This document shows, one piece after another, positions 36,348 to 45,162 of a stretch of 64,000 nucleotides of DNA; within the stretch, counting starts at the first letter, position 1, and the number at the start of each line of letters is the position of its first letter. The notes below the pieces were generated by a model. The model was not told the origin of the DNA. It saw only the letters and a program-made list of their open reading frames with translations, and ran no database searches. Source of the stretch: Aquiluna borgnonia (GTDB taxonomy: Bacteria > Actinomycetota > Actinomycetes > Actinomycetales > Microbacteriaceae). The stretch is taken from contig NZ_CP054056.1 in assembly GCF_013283855.1 (NCBI RefSeq), positions 744,001 through 808,000 of the forward strand, read 5' to 3'. Made by a program: the position numbers and the translations under genes.

Positions 36348-37054
36348 AAACGCTCGTGATGATGCCCACCTACAACGAAATTGAGACTCTTGAGGCCTCA
36401 GTGGTGAACCTGCTCGAGCACAACCCAGGCCTTGAGGTTGTTGTGATTGATGACAATTCACCTGACGGAACCGGGGAACTTGCAGCTCAGCTAGCCGGTG
36501 GCGACAAGCGAATTCACGTTTTACATCGCTCTGGTAAGGAGGGTTTAGGCAAGGCATACCTGGCGGGATATGAGTTTGGTCTTGCCTCGGGCTTTGATTA
36601 CCTAGTGCAGATGGACGCCGATGGCTCACACCGCCCTCAGGATCTCCCAGCGATGCTTTCTGCCGCTAAGAATTTTGACTTGGTAATTGGGTCCAGATGG
36701 ATCATTGGGGGAGCGGTGTCCAACTGGCCCTGGTATCGGCAGGGGATATCGCAATTTGGCAACTGGTATGCCGGGGCAATGCTTGACCTAGGAGTTGCAG
36801 ACCTTACGGCGGGCTTCCGCGTCTATTCAGCAAACCTGATCAGACGGATGGACCTGAGAGAGATTCAGGCTCAGGGGTACGGATTTCAAGTTGAGATGAC
36901 AATAAAGTCGGCTGCCGCCGGGGCCAAAATCTGTGAGGTGCCGATTCTTTTTGTGGAACGTCAAAACGGAAGCAGCAAGATGACGCTCCGAATCGTTGTG
37001 GAGGCATTCCTGCTTGCCACAAAATGGGGTATTCAGCGGATAACTAGGCGCTGA
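36344..37054 (+). CDS. ppm1: Polyprenol monophosphomannose synthase
   Basis: GT2 glycosyltransferase transferring mannose from GDP-mannose to polyprenyl phosphate, the donor for envelope mannosylation. The 236 residues have MPTYNEIETLE, VIDDNSPDGTGELA, the DxD-type QMDADGSHRPQDLP and GSRWIIGG, followed by ADLTAGFRVYS. No C-terminal membrane helices, so membrane attachment must come from a partner such as Lnt. TTG start overlaps lnt. Its end overlaps rbpA by 11 bases. Confidence 0.93.
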   Translation: MKTLVMMPTYNEIETLEASVVNLLEHNPGLEVVVIDDNSPDGTGELAAQLAGGDKRIHVLHRSGKEGLGKAYLAGYEFGLASGFDYLVQMDADGSHRPQDLPAMLSAAKNFDLVIGSRWIIGGAVSNWPWYRQGISQFGNWYAGAMLDLGVADLTAGFRVYSANLIRRMDLREIQAQGYGFQVEMTIKSAAAGAKICEVPILFVERQNGSSKMTLRIVVEAFLLATKWGIQRITRR

Positions 37055-37403
37055 GTCTTCCCTTGGCGCGACGCTCACGCATCTGCGCCAACATTTCTTC
37101 CAGCAACTCTTCCAGCTCTTCGCGAGAGCGACGCTCCAGCACCATGTCGTAGTGACTGCGCTTCTCGTCTGCAGAAATGCCAGTGACCTCGACCGGCACT
37201 CCAGCCTCTTCGCGGATGCCTATGGCAGCGCACTGATTGCACTCCCAAGTCTGGGGAAGCTCGGCCTCCAAGGAGAAAACGACGTTGAACTGATGGTTCG
37301 CGGCGCAGCGGAAATGCGCGGTCTGACGCTTGGCGAATTCAACACCAGATTCATTTTCAAGCGACTGAGCTCCCAGTCGCATACCTCGCATAGTTTCTGC
37401 CAT
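37044..37403 (-). CDS. rbpA: RNA polymerase-binding protein RbpA
   Basis: Actinobacteria-specific transcription activator that binds the primary sigma factor and stabilises open promoter complexes. The 119 residues have the zinc-binding core (FRCAANHQFNVVF and WECNQCAAIG) and a C-terminal sigma-interaction helix with basic linker (SHYDMVLERRSREELEELLEEML). A diagnostic actinobacterial gene. Stronger than usual reliance on the -10 element, as with leaderless promoters here, fits RbpA-type transcription (inference). Confidence 0.95.
   Translation of the reverse strand: MAETMRGMRLGAQSLENESGVEFAKRQTAHFRCAANHQFNVVFSLEAELPQTWECNQCAAIGIREEAGVPVEVTGISADEKRSHYDMVLERRSREELEELLEEMLAQMRERRAKGRLSA
37063..37100 (+). 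terminator. Candidate ppm1 terminator embedded in rbpA
   Basis: TTGGCGC (37063-37069) and GCGCCAA (37085-37091) with a 15-base loop, then CATTTCTTCC, 9 bases after the ppm1 stop and inside the last rbpA codons. The stem is good but the loop is long; moderate support. Confidence 0.5.
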
Positions 37404-37463
37404 GTCTCAGGGCAACAGGACTCTGGCTCGAGTGATTCCCTGGCCGCAGCGATTCCCAGCTAT

Positions 37464-38222
37464 TTACCAGAGTTTGATCTGGTCCACTCGATCAGAGACG
37501 ATGCCTGATGCACCTAGGGCGACGAGCTGGTCAGCTTGATCTTGAGAATTTACTGTCCAGAAGTGGACCTCTAGGCCGGCGTTTCGAAGCCGCCGCACAA
37601 AACCTGCGGTGGCCAATTTCAGGGGACCCTGGGTCGGAGGGATTTGGAGTGCGTTCAGGCCTCGAGCTACCCTTCGGAATCCGAGGCCAAAAAACCAATG
37701 GGAAACAAGCAGCTGGATCACCTCTTTCATCGAGGCTGAAGTTGCAACCGGCTGCTCCAGCAGACGCAGAGTGCTGAGCCTTCTCCGGGAGGAAAAACTC
37801 GAAACAAGAACTCGATCGTGGGCATTTAGCCGGTTTATTACCTCGGCAGTGGGGGAGACAGCCCCCTTTGATTTCACGTCGAGATTTAATTTGACATCCG
37901 GAAACCGGACAAGAGCTTCCTCCAGGGTGGGGATCGCTGAGCCGTTAGTGAGGCGGACTTGACTCACCTCTTGGTAGCTAAGTTCGGCGATTTTCATGGG
38001 CAAACCTGCAACGCGACTGAGATCATCGTCATGAAACAGCAGCGCCACACCGTCGGAGGTGGCGTGCACGTCAGACTCAATGTGGGTTGCCCCGTGCTGC
38101 AGCGCCTGAGCAAAAGCCTCGAGGGAGTTTTCATCGATTATCGGGCTGTGCTGAGAAAGTCCTCGGTGGGCTAAAAGATGAGGTCGTTCCGTTTGAAAGT
38201 AACTCAGAACCTCGGTCGTCAA
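37464..38222 (-). CDS. glpQ: Glycerophosphodiester phosphodiesterase
   Basis: Hydrolyses glycerophosphodiesters to glycerol-3-phosphate, recovering phosphate and lipids. The 252 residues show the GDPD signature: LLAHRGLSQHSP with ENSLEAFAQAL, THIESDVHATSDGVALLFHDDDL, and KLNLDVKSKG (metal-binding Glu/Asp and catalytic His residues). No signal peptide, so the cytosolic type. TTG start behind AGGGG. Confidence 0.9.
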   Translation of the reverse strand: MTTEVLSYFQTERPHLLAHRGLSQHSPIIDENSLEAFAQALQHGATHIESDVHATSDGVALLFHDDDLSRVAGLPMKIAELSYQEVSQVRLTNGSAIPTLEEALVRFPDVKLNLDVKSKGAVSPTAEVINRLNAHDRVLVSSFSSRRRLSTLRLLEQPVATSASMKEVIQLLVSHWFFGLGFRRVARGLNALQIPPTQGPLKLATAGFVRRLRNAGLEVHFWTVNSQDQADQLVALGASGIVSDRVDQIKLW

Positions 38223-38231
38223 CTCAACCCC

Positions 38232-38237
38232 TAATGT
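38232..38237 (+). promoter_or_regulatory. -10 element of the YczE-like gene, leaderless start
   Basis: TAATGT followed by six bases and GTG at 38244; no Shine-Dalgarno. Confidence 0.5.
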
Positions 38238-38243
38238 TGTGCT

Positions 38244-38849
38244 GTGGCCAAGTCTAATTTTCTAATCCGGTTTGCAACGCTCAATCTCGGGCTGTTCATT
38301 TTTGGAATTGGAATCGCGTTCACAGTTCATCCGGAAATTGGACTGGCTCCCTGGGAAGTTTTTGCCCAGGGAATCTCTAAGCAACTTGGGATCACTATTG
38401 GCCAGGGAACCATCGTGGCAAGTGCCATAGTTCTGGTGCTCTGGATACCCCTCAAAGTCAAACCGGGCATCGGGTCTGTCCTGAACGCCATCCTGCTCGG
38501 TGTTTACGCTGACTGGGCCTTGGGCTGGATGCCGGAGCTTGATGGCTATCTCATTCGCTTGGTCTGGTTCATCTTTGGCATGGTGACGATCGCGTTTGCG
38601 ACCGGTCTCTACATCTCGAGCAACATGGGCAAGGGTCCCAGAGACGGCCTTAATACTGGGTTGGCAAAAAGTTTTAAGCAGCCATTTTGGAAGGCGCGCA
38701 CAGCGGTCGAAATAGTTGTCGTGACAGTTGGGTTTTTGCTCGGAGGGCAGGTTCGAGAGGGAACTTTGGTATTCGCACTGCTAATCGGATACCTCAACCA
38801 GTTGGGTTTGAGGATTTTTGGCTTGGTGGATGGCAAGGGGAAGATGTGA
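38244..38849 (+). CDS. YczE/YyaS/YitT family integral membrane protein
   Basis: A 201-residue membrane protein with five hydrophobic segments. FIFGIGIAFTVHPEIGLAPWEVF near the start, ISSNMGKGPRDGLNTGL in the middle and a C-terminal GYLNQLGLRIFG match the YczE-like family of unknown function. Starts at GTG 38244. It overlaps the NUDIX start by four bases (GTGA). Confidence 0.85.
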   Translation: MAKSNFLIRFATLNLGLFIFGIGIAFTVHPEIGLAPWEVFAQGISKQLGITIGQGTIVASAIVLVLWIPLKVKPGIGSVLNAILLGVYADWALGWMPELDGYLIRLVWFIFGMVTIAFATGLYISSNMGKGPRDGLNTGLAKSFKQPFWKARTAVEIVVVTVGFLLGGQVREGTLVFALLIGYLNQLGLRIFGLVDGKGKM

Positions 38850-39307
38850 GCCGCGTTAGACACCGCAGAGCTACCAGAGCACTTATTAGGACTCCCGAAA
38901 ATCGGATATTGCTCTTTCTCTCACATTTCCCACCTGGTTCCGGCTTGGAGCCACAGTGGGTTTTTCCCGGCGGAGGCCTCGAGGAGAATGAGACTCCCAT
39001 TGATGGGATCCTGCGCGAAATTTACGAGGAAACGGGGCTCAGCATCAGCCCAGGAGATCTTGTCGACCTAGAAACAGTAATCCAGCACCCGATTCCAGAC
39101 ACCAGGGAGTACGACACCGGTGAGGCTCATTTCTTCGAGCTTTTAGTAGCTCAGAGTTTTGAGCCCTCGAGTCAGTTCTGGACCGATGATGAGCACCGCG
39201 ACACCGTGATGCATCGCTGGTGGTCGCTCGAGGAAATCTTGGCTGAGCAACCCTGGATCGGGCCAGAAGGAGCAATTGAATTGCTAACTCTGAGGCTCAG
39301 GGGCTAG
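38846..39307 (+). CDS. NUDIX hydrolase
   Basis: The 153-residue pyrophosphohydrolase has the complete Nudix box GGGLEENETPIDGILREIYEETGL. It also has N-terminal RHRRATRALI and the PQWVFPGGG lead-in. Substrate is not predictable from sequence. I start at GTG 38846, which overlaps the previous stop; an upstream reading in the same frame lies inside the membrane protein gene and is not supported. A 96-base gap follows with no clear terminator. Confidence 0.9.
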   Translation: MSRVRHRRATRALIRTPENRILLFLSHFPPGSGLEPQWVFPGGGLEENETPIDGILREIYEETGLSISPGDLVDLETVIQHPIPDTREYDTGEAHFFELLVAQSFEPSSQFWTDDEHRDTVMHRWWSLEEILAEQPWIGPEGAIELLTLRLRG

Positions 39308-39403
39308 GCCAGCCACTTCCAGCACGCCATTGATAAAGCCGATAATAAACATTATGTCAACTAATTGAAATCTACCGCTCCCTTCTTTTGAGTTTTGGGT
39401 GCG

Positions 39404-40462
39404 TTACTTAGTTTGGGTGGCCCTTGACCACTCGACCAGCTTGGAGTGACTGGCGCCAGATTCCAAGGCTTGGGCGGCCTTGGCTCTGGCTGACTCCAGG
39501 CGGTCGGTAAGTGAAACGTTTATCAGTGCGGGTGTTTTTGCCAGCTCGTAGGCAGCAATTCCAGCAGCTGCGTTGAGCAGCACGACATTCTTGATCGCTT
39601 GATAGTCCCCCGCTTGCTCGCCCTCGAAAAGCCTCGCGGCTACCTCGGCATTAAATTTTGCATCTCCGCCGAGAAGCTGGTCCAACTTGGCCAATGGCTC
39701 AACGAATTCACCTAGCACGTGCTCAGAGACTTCACCCTGCGAAACCTGCCATACCTTGGTTGGGGAAGTAATGGACATTTCGTCGAGACCGTCCTCTGAG
39801 CGGAAAACCAGGGCGGTTCTGCCGCGATTTGCCAGTTCCTGGGCCATCAGCGGCGCGATTGCCGCGTTTGAAACCCCAAGCGCCGTTGCAATTGGTTGAG
39901 CCGGGTTTGCCAGGGGTCCCAGGAAATTGAATGTGGTAGGAACCCCAAGCTGCTTGCGAATGGGTGCAACGTGCCGCATCGCCGGGTGAAAAACCGGAGC
40001 AAAAAAGAAGGTGATTCCCACTTCACGGAAAACTTCGGCAACCTGAGCCGGTGCCAGGTCCAGGCGGATACCAAGAACTTCGAGCATTTCAGATGATCCG
40101 GTTTTCCCCGATGCGGAGCGTGAGCCGTGCTTCAAAACTGGAATTCCTGCTGAGGCCACGACCACAGAGGCCATCGAGCTTATGTTGACAGTTCCGACCA
40201 GGTCTCCCCCGGTTCCTACGATGTCCACGGCATCACTGCCAGTGTCAAGCAAAACTGCATTTTCAAGCATGACGTCTACCAAACCGGCAAGCTCCTCGAC
40301 GGTCTCCCCCTTCGAGCGCAGCGCCATCATGAACGCTCCGATCTGTGCCTCAGAGGCATCCCCGGCCATGATCTCGCGCATTGACCACTGAACGGCGGAT
40401 CTAGAGAGGTCCTCCCCCGCCAAAAGGTCAGAAAGTACCGTGGGCCAACTAGAACTTGTCAT
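39404..40462 (-). CDS. trpD: Anthranilate phosphoribosyltransferase
   Basis: Second step of tryptophan synthesis, joining anthranilate and PRPP. About 352 residues with VDIVGTGGDLVGTVNISS (PRPP-binding GTGGD loop), VLKHGSRSASGKTGSSEMLE and FNFLGPLANPAQP. I start at ATG 40462 (MTSSSWPTVLSDLLAGEDLS); longer readings to 40576 are hydrophobic nonsense upstream of the promoter. Isolated from other trp genes and divergent from ctaE, as is common in actinobacteria. Confidence 0.94.
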   Translation of the reverse strand: MTSSSWPTVLSDLLAGEDLSRSAVQWSMREIMAGDASEAQIGAFMMALRSKGETVEELAGLVDVMLENAVLLDTGSDAVDIVGTGGDLVGTVNISSMASVVVASAGIPVLKHGSRSASGKTGSSEMLEVLGIRLDLAPAQVAEVFREVGITFFFAPVFHPAMRHVAPIRKQLGVPTTFNFLGPLANPAQPIATALGVSNAAIAPLMAQELANRGRTALVFRSEDGLDEMSITSPTKVWQVSQGEVSEHVLGEFVEPLAKLDQLLGGDAKFNAEVAARLFEGEQAGDYQAIKNVVLLNAAAGIAAYELAKTPALINVSLTDRLESARAKAAQALESGASHSKLVEWSRATQTK

Positions 40463-40468
40463 GCCAGA

Positions 40469-40474
40469 AGCATA
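40469..40474 (-). promoter_or_regulatory. -10 element of trpD, leaderless start
   Basis: TATGCT on the minus strand, six bases (TCTGGC) before the trpD ATG. No Shine-Dalgarno. Confidence 0.55.
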
Positions 40475-40554
40475 GCCAGCCACTAGCTGGGATTCAGTCC
40501 AAAAAATAAGCAAAATCAGGGTTGAAACTAGCCTTGAGATCGCGAGAATTGGGA

Positions 40555-40560
40555 TAAACT
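40555..40560 (+). promoter_or_regulatory. -10 element of ctaE-qcrCAB, leaderless start
   Basis: TAAACT followed by TGAGGC and the ctaE ATG at 40567. A TTGA lies about 17 bases upstream as a partial -35. Likely drives the whole respiratory operon. Confidence 0.6.
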
Positions 40561-40566
40561 TGAGGC

Positions 40567-41193
40567 ATGTCTGCAACCACTTTGCCTGCCGCTAGCGCTG
40601 CGGTGATCAATAGGCCCAACTCGACCAGCGTCGGCACCATCGTCTGGCTTGGCAGCGAGGTTATGTTCTTCGCTGGGCTTTTCGCGATGTACTTCAGCCT
40701 GCGCGCTGGAGCTCCTGACCTGTGGGCGCACGACACTCAAATCTTGAACGTTCCATTTGCACTGATCAACACCCTGATCTTGGTGGCTAGCTCATTCACC
40801 GCCCAGTTTGGAGTATTCGCGGCCGAGCGTCTGCAGGCTTACCGCACTGGCTGGTCGCCATCCAAGTGGGGCATGGTTGAGTGGTTCTTCCTTACCTACA
40901 TCATGGGTGCCATTTTCGTCGCCGGACAGGTCTGGGAGTATGCGACCTTGGTGAGCGAGGGTGTTGCCCTCAACTCGAACTCCTATGGTTCAGCGTTTTA
41001 CATCACCACTGGATTCCACGCCCTGCATGTGACCGGCGGTCTAATCGCGTTTCTACTAATCATCGGCCGTGCCTACGCTGCCAAAAATTTTGGTCACAAA
41101 GAGGCGACCAGCGCCATCGTGGTCTCCTACTACTGGCACTTCGTTGACGTGGTTTGGATCGGTTTGTTTGTCGTCGTCTACATCTTGAAATAA
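40567..41193 (+). CDS. ctaE: Cytochrome c oxidase subunit III
   Basis: Subunit III of the aa3-type terminal oxidase, 208 residues with five helices. [22 protein letters not shown] near the N terminus, [17 protein letters not shown] and [22 protein letters not shown] at the end are typical of actinobacterial CtaE. First gene of ctaE-qcrCAB, encoding the bcc-aa3 supercomplex with ctaCDF on the other side of tmRNA. Confidence 0.96.
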   Translation: MSATTLPAASAAVINRPNSTSVGTIVWLGSEVMFFAGLFAMYFSLRAGAPDLWAHDTQILNVPFALINTLILVASSFTAQFGVFAAERLQAYRTGWSPSKWGMVEWFFLTYIMGAIFVAGQVWEYATLVSEGVALNSNSYGSAFYITTGFHALHVTGGLIAFLLIIGRAYAAKNFGHKEATSAIVVSYYWHFVDVVWIGLFVVVYILK

Positions 41194-41982
41194 ATGGAGA
41201 AATCATTGAAGCAGGAAAAACCAATGCGTCGTAGGCCATGGGCCCTCGGCTTCGTGCTGTTCCTAGGCCTGGTGATGACCGGCGGTGGCTACGCAGCTGC
41301 CACTAACGTCGTCCAGTCCGAGGTGGCCTCTGCAGACGTGGTTGAGGAGGGACGCAAACTCTTCCTCGCAAACTGCGCTACCTGCCATGGCTCGAATGGC
41401 GAAGGTGCAATTGGTGGCCCCAGCCTGATTGGTGTAGGTGCTGCCTCCGTCGACTTCCAGGTTGGAACTGGCCGCATGCCCGGACAGGCGTCGGGCCCAC
41501 AGCTTTACAAGAAGCCGGTGCAGTTCACCGAAGAGCAGATTTCTGCAATGGCGGCTTACGTAGCGTCGCTAGCACCAGGGCCAGCTATTCCAGATGCCGA
41601 GTATCTAGACGGTAATGGTGACACCACCCACGGCGGAGAGCTCTTCCGAATCAACTGCGCCATGTGCCACAACGCGGTTGGCGCCGGAGGTGCCCTTACC
41701 GAAGGAAAATTCGCACCGAGTCTTGAAGGTGTTACCGCAAAGCACGTTTACGAGGCCATGGTTACCGGTCCTCAGAACATGCCAGTGTTCAACGATGCCA
41801 ACCTGACTCCTGAGGACAAGGAAGACATCATCACCTACCTCAAGTACATCGAAGAGAACGGTTCCGTTGGAGGATTTGAGCTCGGCTCCATTGGACCCGT
41901 TGCGGAGGGACTTTTCGTCTGGATCTTTGGGTTGGGCTTCATCATCGCAATCACTGTTTGGCTCGGCGCCAAGGCTAACTAG
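41194..41982 (+). CDS. qcrC: Diheme cytochrome c subunit of cytochrome bc1 (cytochrome cc)
   Basis: The c1-equivalent of the actinobacterial bcc complex, with two heme-binding motifs (CATCH and CAMCH) that allow direct transfer to aa3 oxidase without a soluble cytochrome c. The 262 residues include an N-terminal signal-anchor (LGFVLFLGLVMTGGGYAAA) and a C-terminal helix (GLFVWIFGLGFIIAITVWLG). Start uncertain: ATG 41194 follows the ctaE stop directly; TTG 41206 (GGAG upstream) and ATG 41224 (AGGA upstream) are alternatives. Confidence 0.93.
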   Translation: MEKSLKQEKPMRRRPWALGFVLFLGLVMTGGGYAAATNVVQSEVASADVVEEGRKLFLANCATCHGSNGEGAIGGPSLIGVGAASVDFQVGTGRMPGQASGPQLYKKPVQFTEEQISAMAAYVASLAPGPAIPDAEYLDGNGDTTHGGELFRINCAMCHNAVGAGGALTEGKFAPSLEGVTAKHVYEAMVTGPQNMPVFNDANLTPEDKEDIITYLKYIEENGSVGGFELGSIGPVAEGLFVWIFGLGFIIAITVWLGAKAN

Positions 41983-41992
41983 GAGAACTTGA

Positions 41993-43009
41993 ATGAGTGA
42001 CATTGAAAAGGCCTACCCTGCCGGACTCGCGACGAACATTCAGCGTCCAATTGCGGACCCTGGAATCGAGCCGCACCGCGAGCGTCTGACCGACAAGAGC
42101 GCAAAGGCTGCCAAGAACGCCGAACTTCAGGTGTCCGTGATGTTCGTGGTTTCGGCCATCGGTGCCTTGATTGCAATTTGGGGATTCTTCGCGTTCCCCA
42201 TAATCGATGGTGACCTGAGCGCAACTCGAAACAACGCCCTGTGGATGGGTGTTGGCATGGCGCTTTCACTTCTTGGAATCGGTTTCGGTGCCGTGCACTG
42301 GGCAAAAACCCTGATGCCTGATCACGAAGTCTCTGAAGATCGCCACCAGGCTCGCTCGACTGACGAGGCTCGAGCCAAGGCTATTGAAATTATCAAGACC
42401 GCTGACGCTGAGTCGGGTTTCACCAGGAGAAACCTCATTCGCCGCTCGCTCTACGGTGCGTTGGCCATTTTCCCAATTCCTGCACTCGTTATTTTTGGTG
42501 ACCTTGGACCAGAGGTCGGTGACACCTTGAAGCACACGATGTGGAAAAAGGGAACTCGCCTGACCAAGGATCCAACCGGAATCCCAATCAAGGCCTCGGA
42601 AGTCACCATTGGTTCTGTATTCCACGTTATCCCTGAGGGGCTGAACGAGTCCGAGCACAAACTTGAGGAGAAAGCCAAGGCTGCTGTCCTTCTCGTCCGC
42701 GTCAACCCAGGCGAACTAAACGAAGATCCAGCAAAGGCTGACTGGAGCTACGACGGTATCGTCGCCTACTCAAAGATTTGCACGCACGTAGGATGCCCCG
42801 TGGCACTTTACGAGCAGCACACACATCACTTGCTTTGCCCATGTCACCAGTCGACTTTCGACCTGGCAGAGCACTGCAAGGTTGTCTTCGGCCCCGCCGC
42901 AAGACCTCTCCCCCAGCTGCCAATTGCAGTTGACGCTGAGGGTTACCTCGTCGCTCAGAGCGACTTCCTTGAGCCCGTAGGGCCATCATTCTGGGACATA
43001 AGGCAGTAA
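41993..43009 (+). CDS. qcrA: Rieske iron-sulfur subunit of cytochrome bc1
   Basis: The 338-residue actinobacterial QcrA with three N-terminal helices (about 48-68, 80-104 and 153-172) preceded by a cytoplasmic extension, then the Rieske domain with CTHVGCP and CPCHQS binding the [2Fe-2S] cluster. RRSLYG before the third helix is the Tat-like twin-arginine signal expected in actinobacterial QcrA. AGGAG precedes the ATG. Confidence 0.96.
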   Translation: MSDIEKAYPAGLATNIQRPIADPGIEPHRERLTDKSAKAAKNAELQVSVMFVVSAIGALIAIWGFFAFPIIDGDLSATRNNALWMGVGMALSLLGIGFGAVHWAKTLMPDHEVSEDRHQARSTDEARAKAIEIIKTADAESGFTRRNLIRRSLYGALAIFPIPALVIFGDLGPEVGDTLKHTMWKKGTRLTKDPTGIPIKASEVTIGSVFHVIPEGLNESEHKLEEKAKAAVLLVRVNPGELNEDPAKADWSYDGIVAYSKICTHVGCPVALYEQHTHHLLCPCHQSTFDLAEHCKVVFGPAARPLPQLPIAVDAEGYLVAQSDFLEPVGPSFWDIRQ

Positions 43010-43013
43010 CTAA

Positions 43014-44663
43014 ATGACTACTACTCAACAGAAGTCCGGCGGTTTCTTGGCTGGAACAGCTAACTACCTAGACGAGCGCCTCAGCGTCGGCGTTGTCCTG
43101 AAAAACTTTGGCCGCAAGGTGTTCCCGGACCACTGGAGCTTCATGCTCGGCGAAGTGGCCATGTACTCCTTCGTGGTGCTGCTGATTTCGGGCACCTTCC
43201 TGACCTTCTTCTTCCAACCATCAATGGCGGAGGTGCACTACCACGGCAGCTATGCCCCGCTGAAGGGTGCGGAGATGTCAATCGCCTACGCCTCATCGCT
43301 GGACATTAGCTTTGACATTCGTGGTGGACTGCTGATGCGCCAGGTTCACCACTGGGCAGCTCTGCTTTTCGTAGCAGCTGCTGGATTGCACATGCTCCGA
43401 GTGTTCTTCACCGGTGCCTTCCGCAAGCCTCGTGAGTTGAACTGGCTCGTCGGATTCTTCCTGTTCCTGGCCGGAATGGGTGCTGGTTTCACCGGTTACT
43501 CACTACCCGACGACCTGCTCTCTGGAAACGGTCTGAGAATCATTGACGGAATGATCAAGGCAATTCCATTCATCGGACCTTCTGTGTCTTCGGGACTATT
43601 CGGTGGAGAATTCCCTGGCACCGAGATTGTTGCAAGACTCTACAGCCTGCACATCATGATCATCCCTGCGGTGATTATTGCCCTGCTTGCTGTCCACTTG
43701 ATGATGGTCATCATCCACAAGCACACCCACTACCCAGGCCCAGGAAAGACCGATGCCAACGTGGTTGGCTACCCGCTGATGCCCGTTTACGTGGCAAAGG
43801 CTGGAGGTTTCTTCTTCGTGGTATTCGGCGTGATCATGATCATCGCGGCTACCTTTACCATCAACCCAATCTGGAACTACGGTCCTTATGACCCATCACC
43901 AGTTTCCGCCGGAACCCAGCCTGACTGGTACATCGGCTGGCTGGACGGTGCCCTTCGACTAGCTCCTTCGCGCTTGGATGTAGAGCTATTCGGCATCGTG
44001 CTTCCATTCGGAGTTCTGCTGCCATTGGTGGTCTCACTTGCCTTCCTGGCAATCGTCGCGGCCTACCCATTCGTTGAGAAGTGGGTCACCGGAGACGACA
44101 GGGAGCACCACGTGTTGGACCGTCCTCGCAACGCACCAACTAGAACCGCTCTTGGAGCTGCCGGCGTTACCTTCTACGCCGTTCTGTGGGCTGGCGCTTC
44201 TACCGACCTGATTGCCACCAACTTCCAGATGTCTCTCAACCACGTTCTAGTAGCGATGCAGATCCTCACGATCATCGGACCGGTCATCGCCTTCTGGATC
44301 ACCAAGCGAGCATGTATTGCGCTGCAGCGTAAGGACAGGGAGATCGCCCTGCACGGTCGTGAGACCGGTCGCGTGGTACGACTCCCCCACGGCGAGTACA
44401 TTGAAGTTCACGAGTCGGTTGACAAGTACGAACTTTGGAAACTGGTTGACTTCAAGGATTACCAGCCAACCATGGCAAGACCAAACTCAAAGGGAGTTAT
44501 CACGGTTTCTGCCCGACTACGTGCTGCACTGTCCAGCTTCTACTTCGAGGACCGCATTGCGCCGGTCTCCCAGGCAGAGTACGAGCTGGCCCATGCCGAT
44601 CACCACGCCCCCGCCGTTGAGGAAAAGCCGAAGCGAAAGCCTCGCGCGGTAGCGGCTAAGTAG
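43014..44663 (+). CDS. qcrB: Cytochrome b subunit of cytochrome bc1
   Basis: Quinol-oxidising membrane subunit with two b hemes. The 549 residues have about eight helices, heme-ligating histidines in RQVHHWAALLFVAAAGLHMLRVFF and in SLHIMIIPAVIIALLAVHLMMV, and the actinobacterial C-terminal cytoplasmic extension ending in a basic tail. It starts 4 bases after the qcrA stop. A strong bidirectional terminator follows. Confidence 0.96.
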   Translation: MTTTQQKSGGFLAGTANYLDERLSVGVVLKNFGRKVFPDHWSFMLGEVAMYSFVVLLISGTFLTFFFQPSMAEVHYHGSYAPLKGAEMSIAYASSLDISFDIRGGLLMRQVHHWAALLFVAAAGLHMLRVFFTGAFRKPRELNWLVGFFLFLAGMGAGFTGYSLPDDLLSGNGLRIIDGMIKAIPFIGPSVSSGLFGGEFPGTEIVARLYSLHIMIIPAVIIALLAVHLMMVIIHKHTHYPGPGKTDANVVGYPLMPVYVAKAGGFFFVVFGVIMIIAATFTINPIWNYGPYDPSPVSAGTQPDWYIGWLDGALRLAPSRLDVELFGIVLPFGVLLPLVVSLAFLAIVAAYPFVEKWVTGDDREHHVLDRPRNAPTRTALGAAGVTFYAVLWAGASTDLIATNFQMSLNHVLVAMQILTIIGPVIAFWITKRACIALQRKDREIALHGRETGRVVRLPHGEYIEVHESVDKYELWKLVDFKDYQPTMARPNSKGVITVSARLRAALSSFYFEDRIAPVSQAEYELAHADHHAPAVEEKPKRKPRAVAAK

Positions 44664-44673
44664 AGCCATCAAA

Positions 44674-44708
44674 ACTAAACCCCTCAGGGAATCCCTGAGG
44701 GGTTTAGT
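44674..44708. terminator. Bidirectional terminator between qcrB and tmRNA
   Basis: A perfect 35-base palindrome: ACTAAACCCCTCAGGGA, a central A, and the reverse complement. It starts 10 bases after the qcrB stop and lies just past the tmRNA 3' end on the minus strand. Second free-standing terminator of the window, with the same AAACCCC/GGGGTTT frame as the one after sufT. Confidence 0.93.
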
Positions 44709-44716
44709 CATAAACG

Positions 44717-45086
44717 TGGAGATGGGGGGAATTGAACCCCCGTCCATTGCAAAGAGACTGGCTCTTCTACGGGTGTAGCTTCATTAGGCGTTCTACTCGG
44801 CTTCCGAATTTGTCTGAAGCAACTACTCGGACAAGCCCAGCCTCAGTAAAAGTCCCAATTGAACCTGAGACGCGTTCAATCAGCAAGATTTCTAAATGAC
44901 GTCTGGGTCTAGGACGAAATCAAACCTAGTCAGACGGACTTCGGGGCTAGCTTAGGCAGCTAGGGCGAAGTCGGCGCGCTTTGTATTGGCACCTATTTTT
45001 TTACACAGATCGTTTACGAGATAACTGTGCATCCTCGACCCGCTTCATCCACTCAAAACCTTGCAGTGTCGAAACCGATCATCCCC
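44717..45086 (-). ncRNA. ssrA: Transfer-messenger RNA (tmRNA)
   Basis: A 370-nt gene on the minus strand. 5' GGGGATGATCGGTTTCGACA and 3' GGGGGTTCAATTCCCCCCATCTCCA form the tRNA-Ala-like acceptor (GGGGATG paired with CATCTCC) and T-arm. The tag reading frame (44952-44990) encodes ANTKRADFALAA followed by TAA, the usual actinobacterial degradation tag ending ALAA. CCA is not encoded (CGT follows the discriminator A), so it must be added enzymatically. It rescues stalled ribosomes with SmpB. Placed between qcrB and ctaF. Confidence 0.96.
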
Positions 45087-45162
45087 TTGTTTAGTTTTGA
45101 AGCAACCCTTGGCAGCTAGCCAAGCATCAAATCATAACAGGAGTAATGAATGGAAGCTGAGA

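Noticed and set aside
39308-39403. 96-base gap between the NUDIX gene and trpD
   Set aside because: Searched for a terminator, small gene or RNA; nothing supportable was found.
40463-40576. N-terminal extension of trpD giving a hydrophobic leader
   Set aside because: It crosses the trpD -10 element and the divergent ctaE start; the ATG at 40462 matches family N termini.
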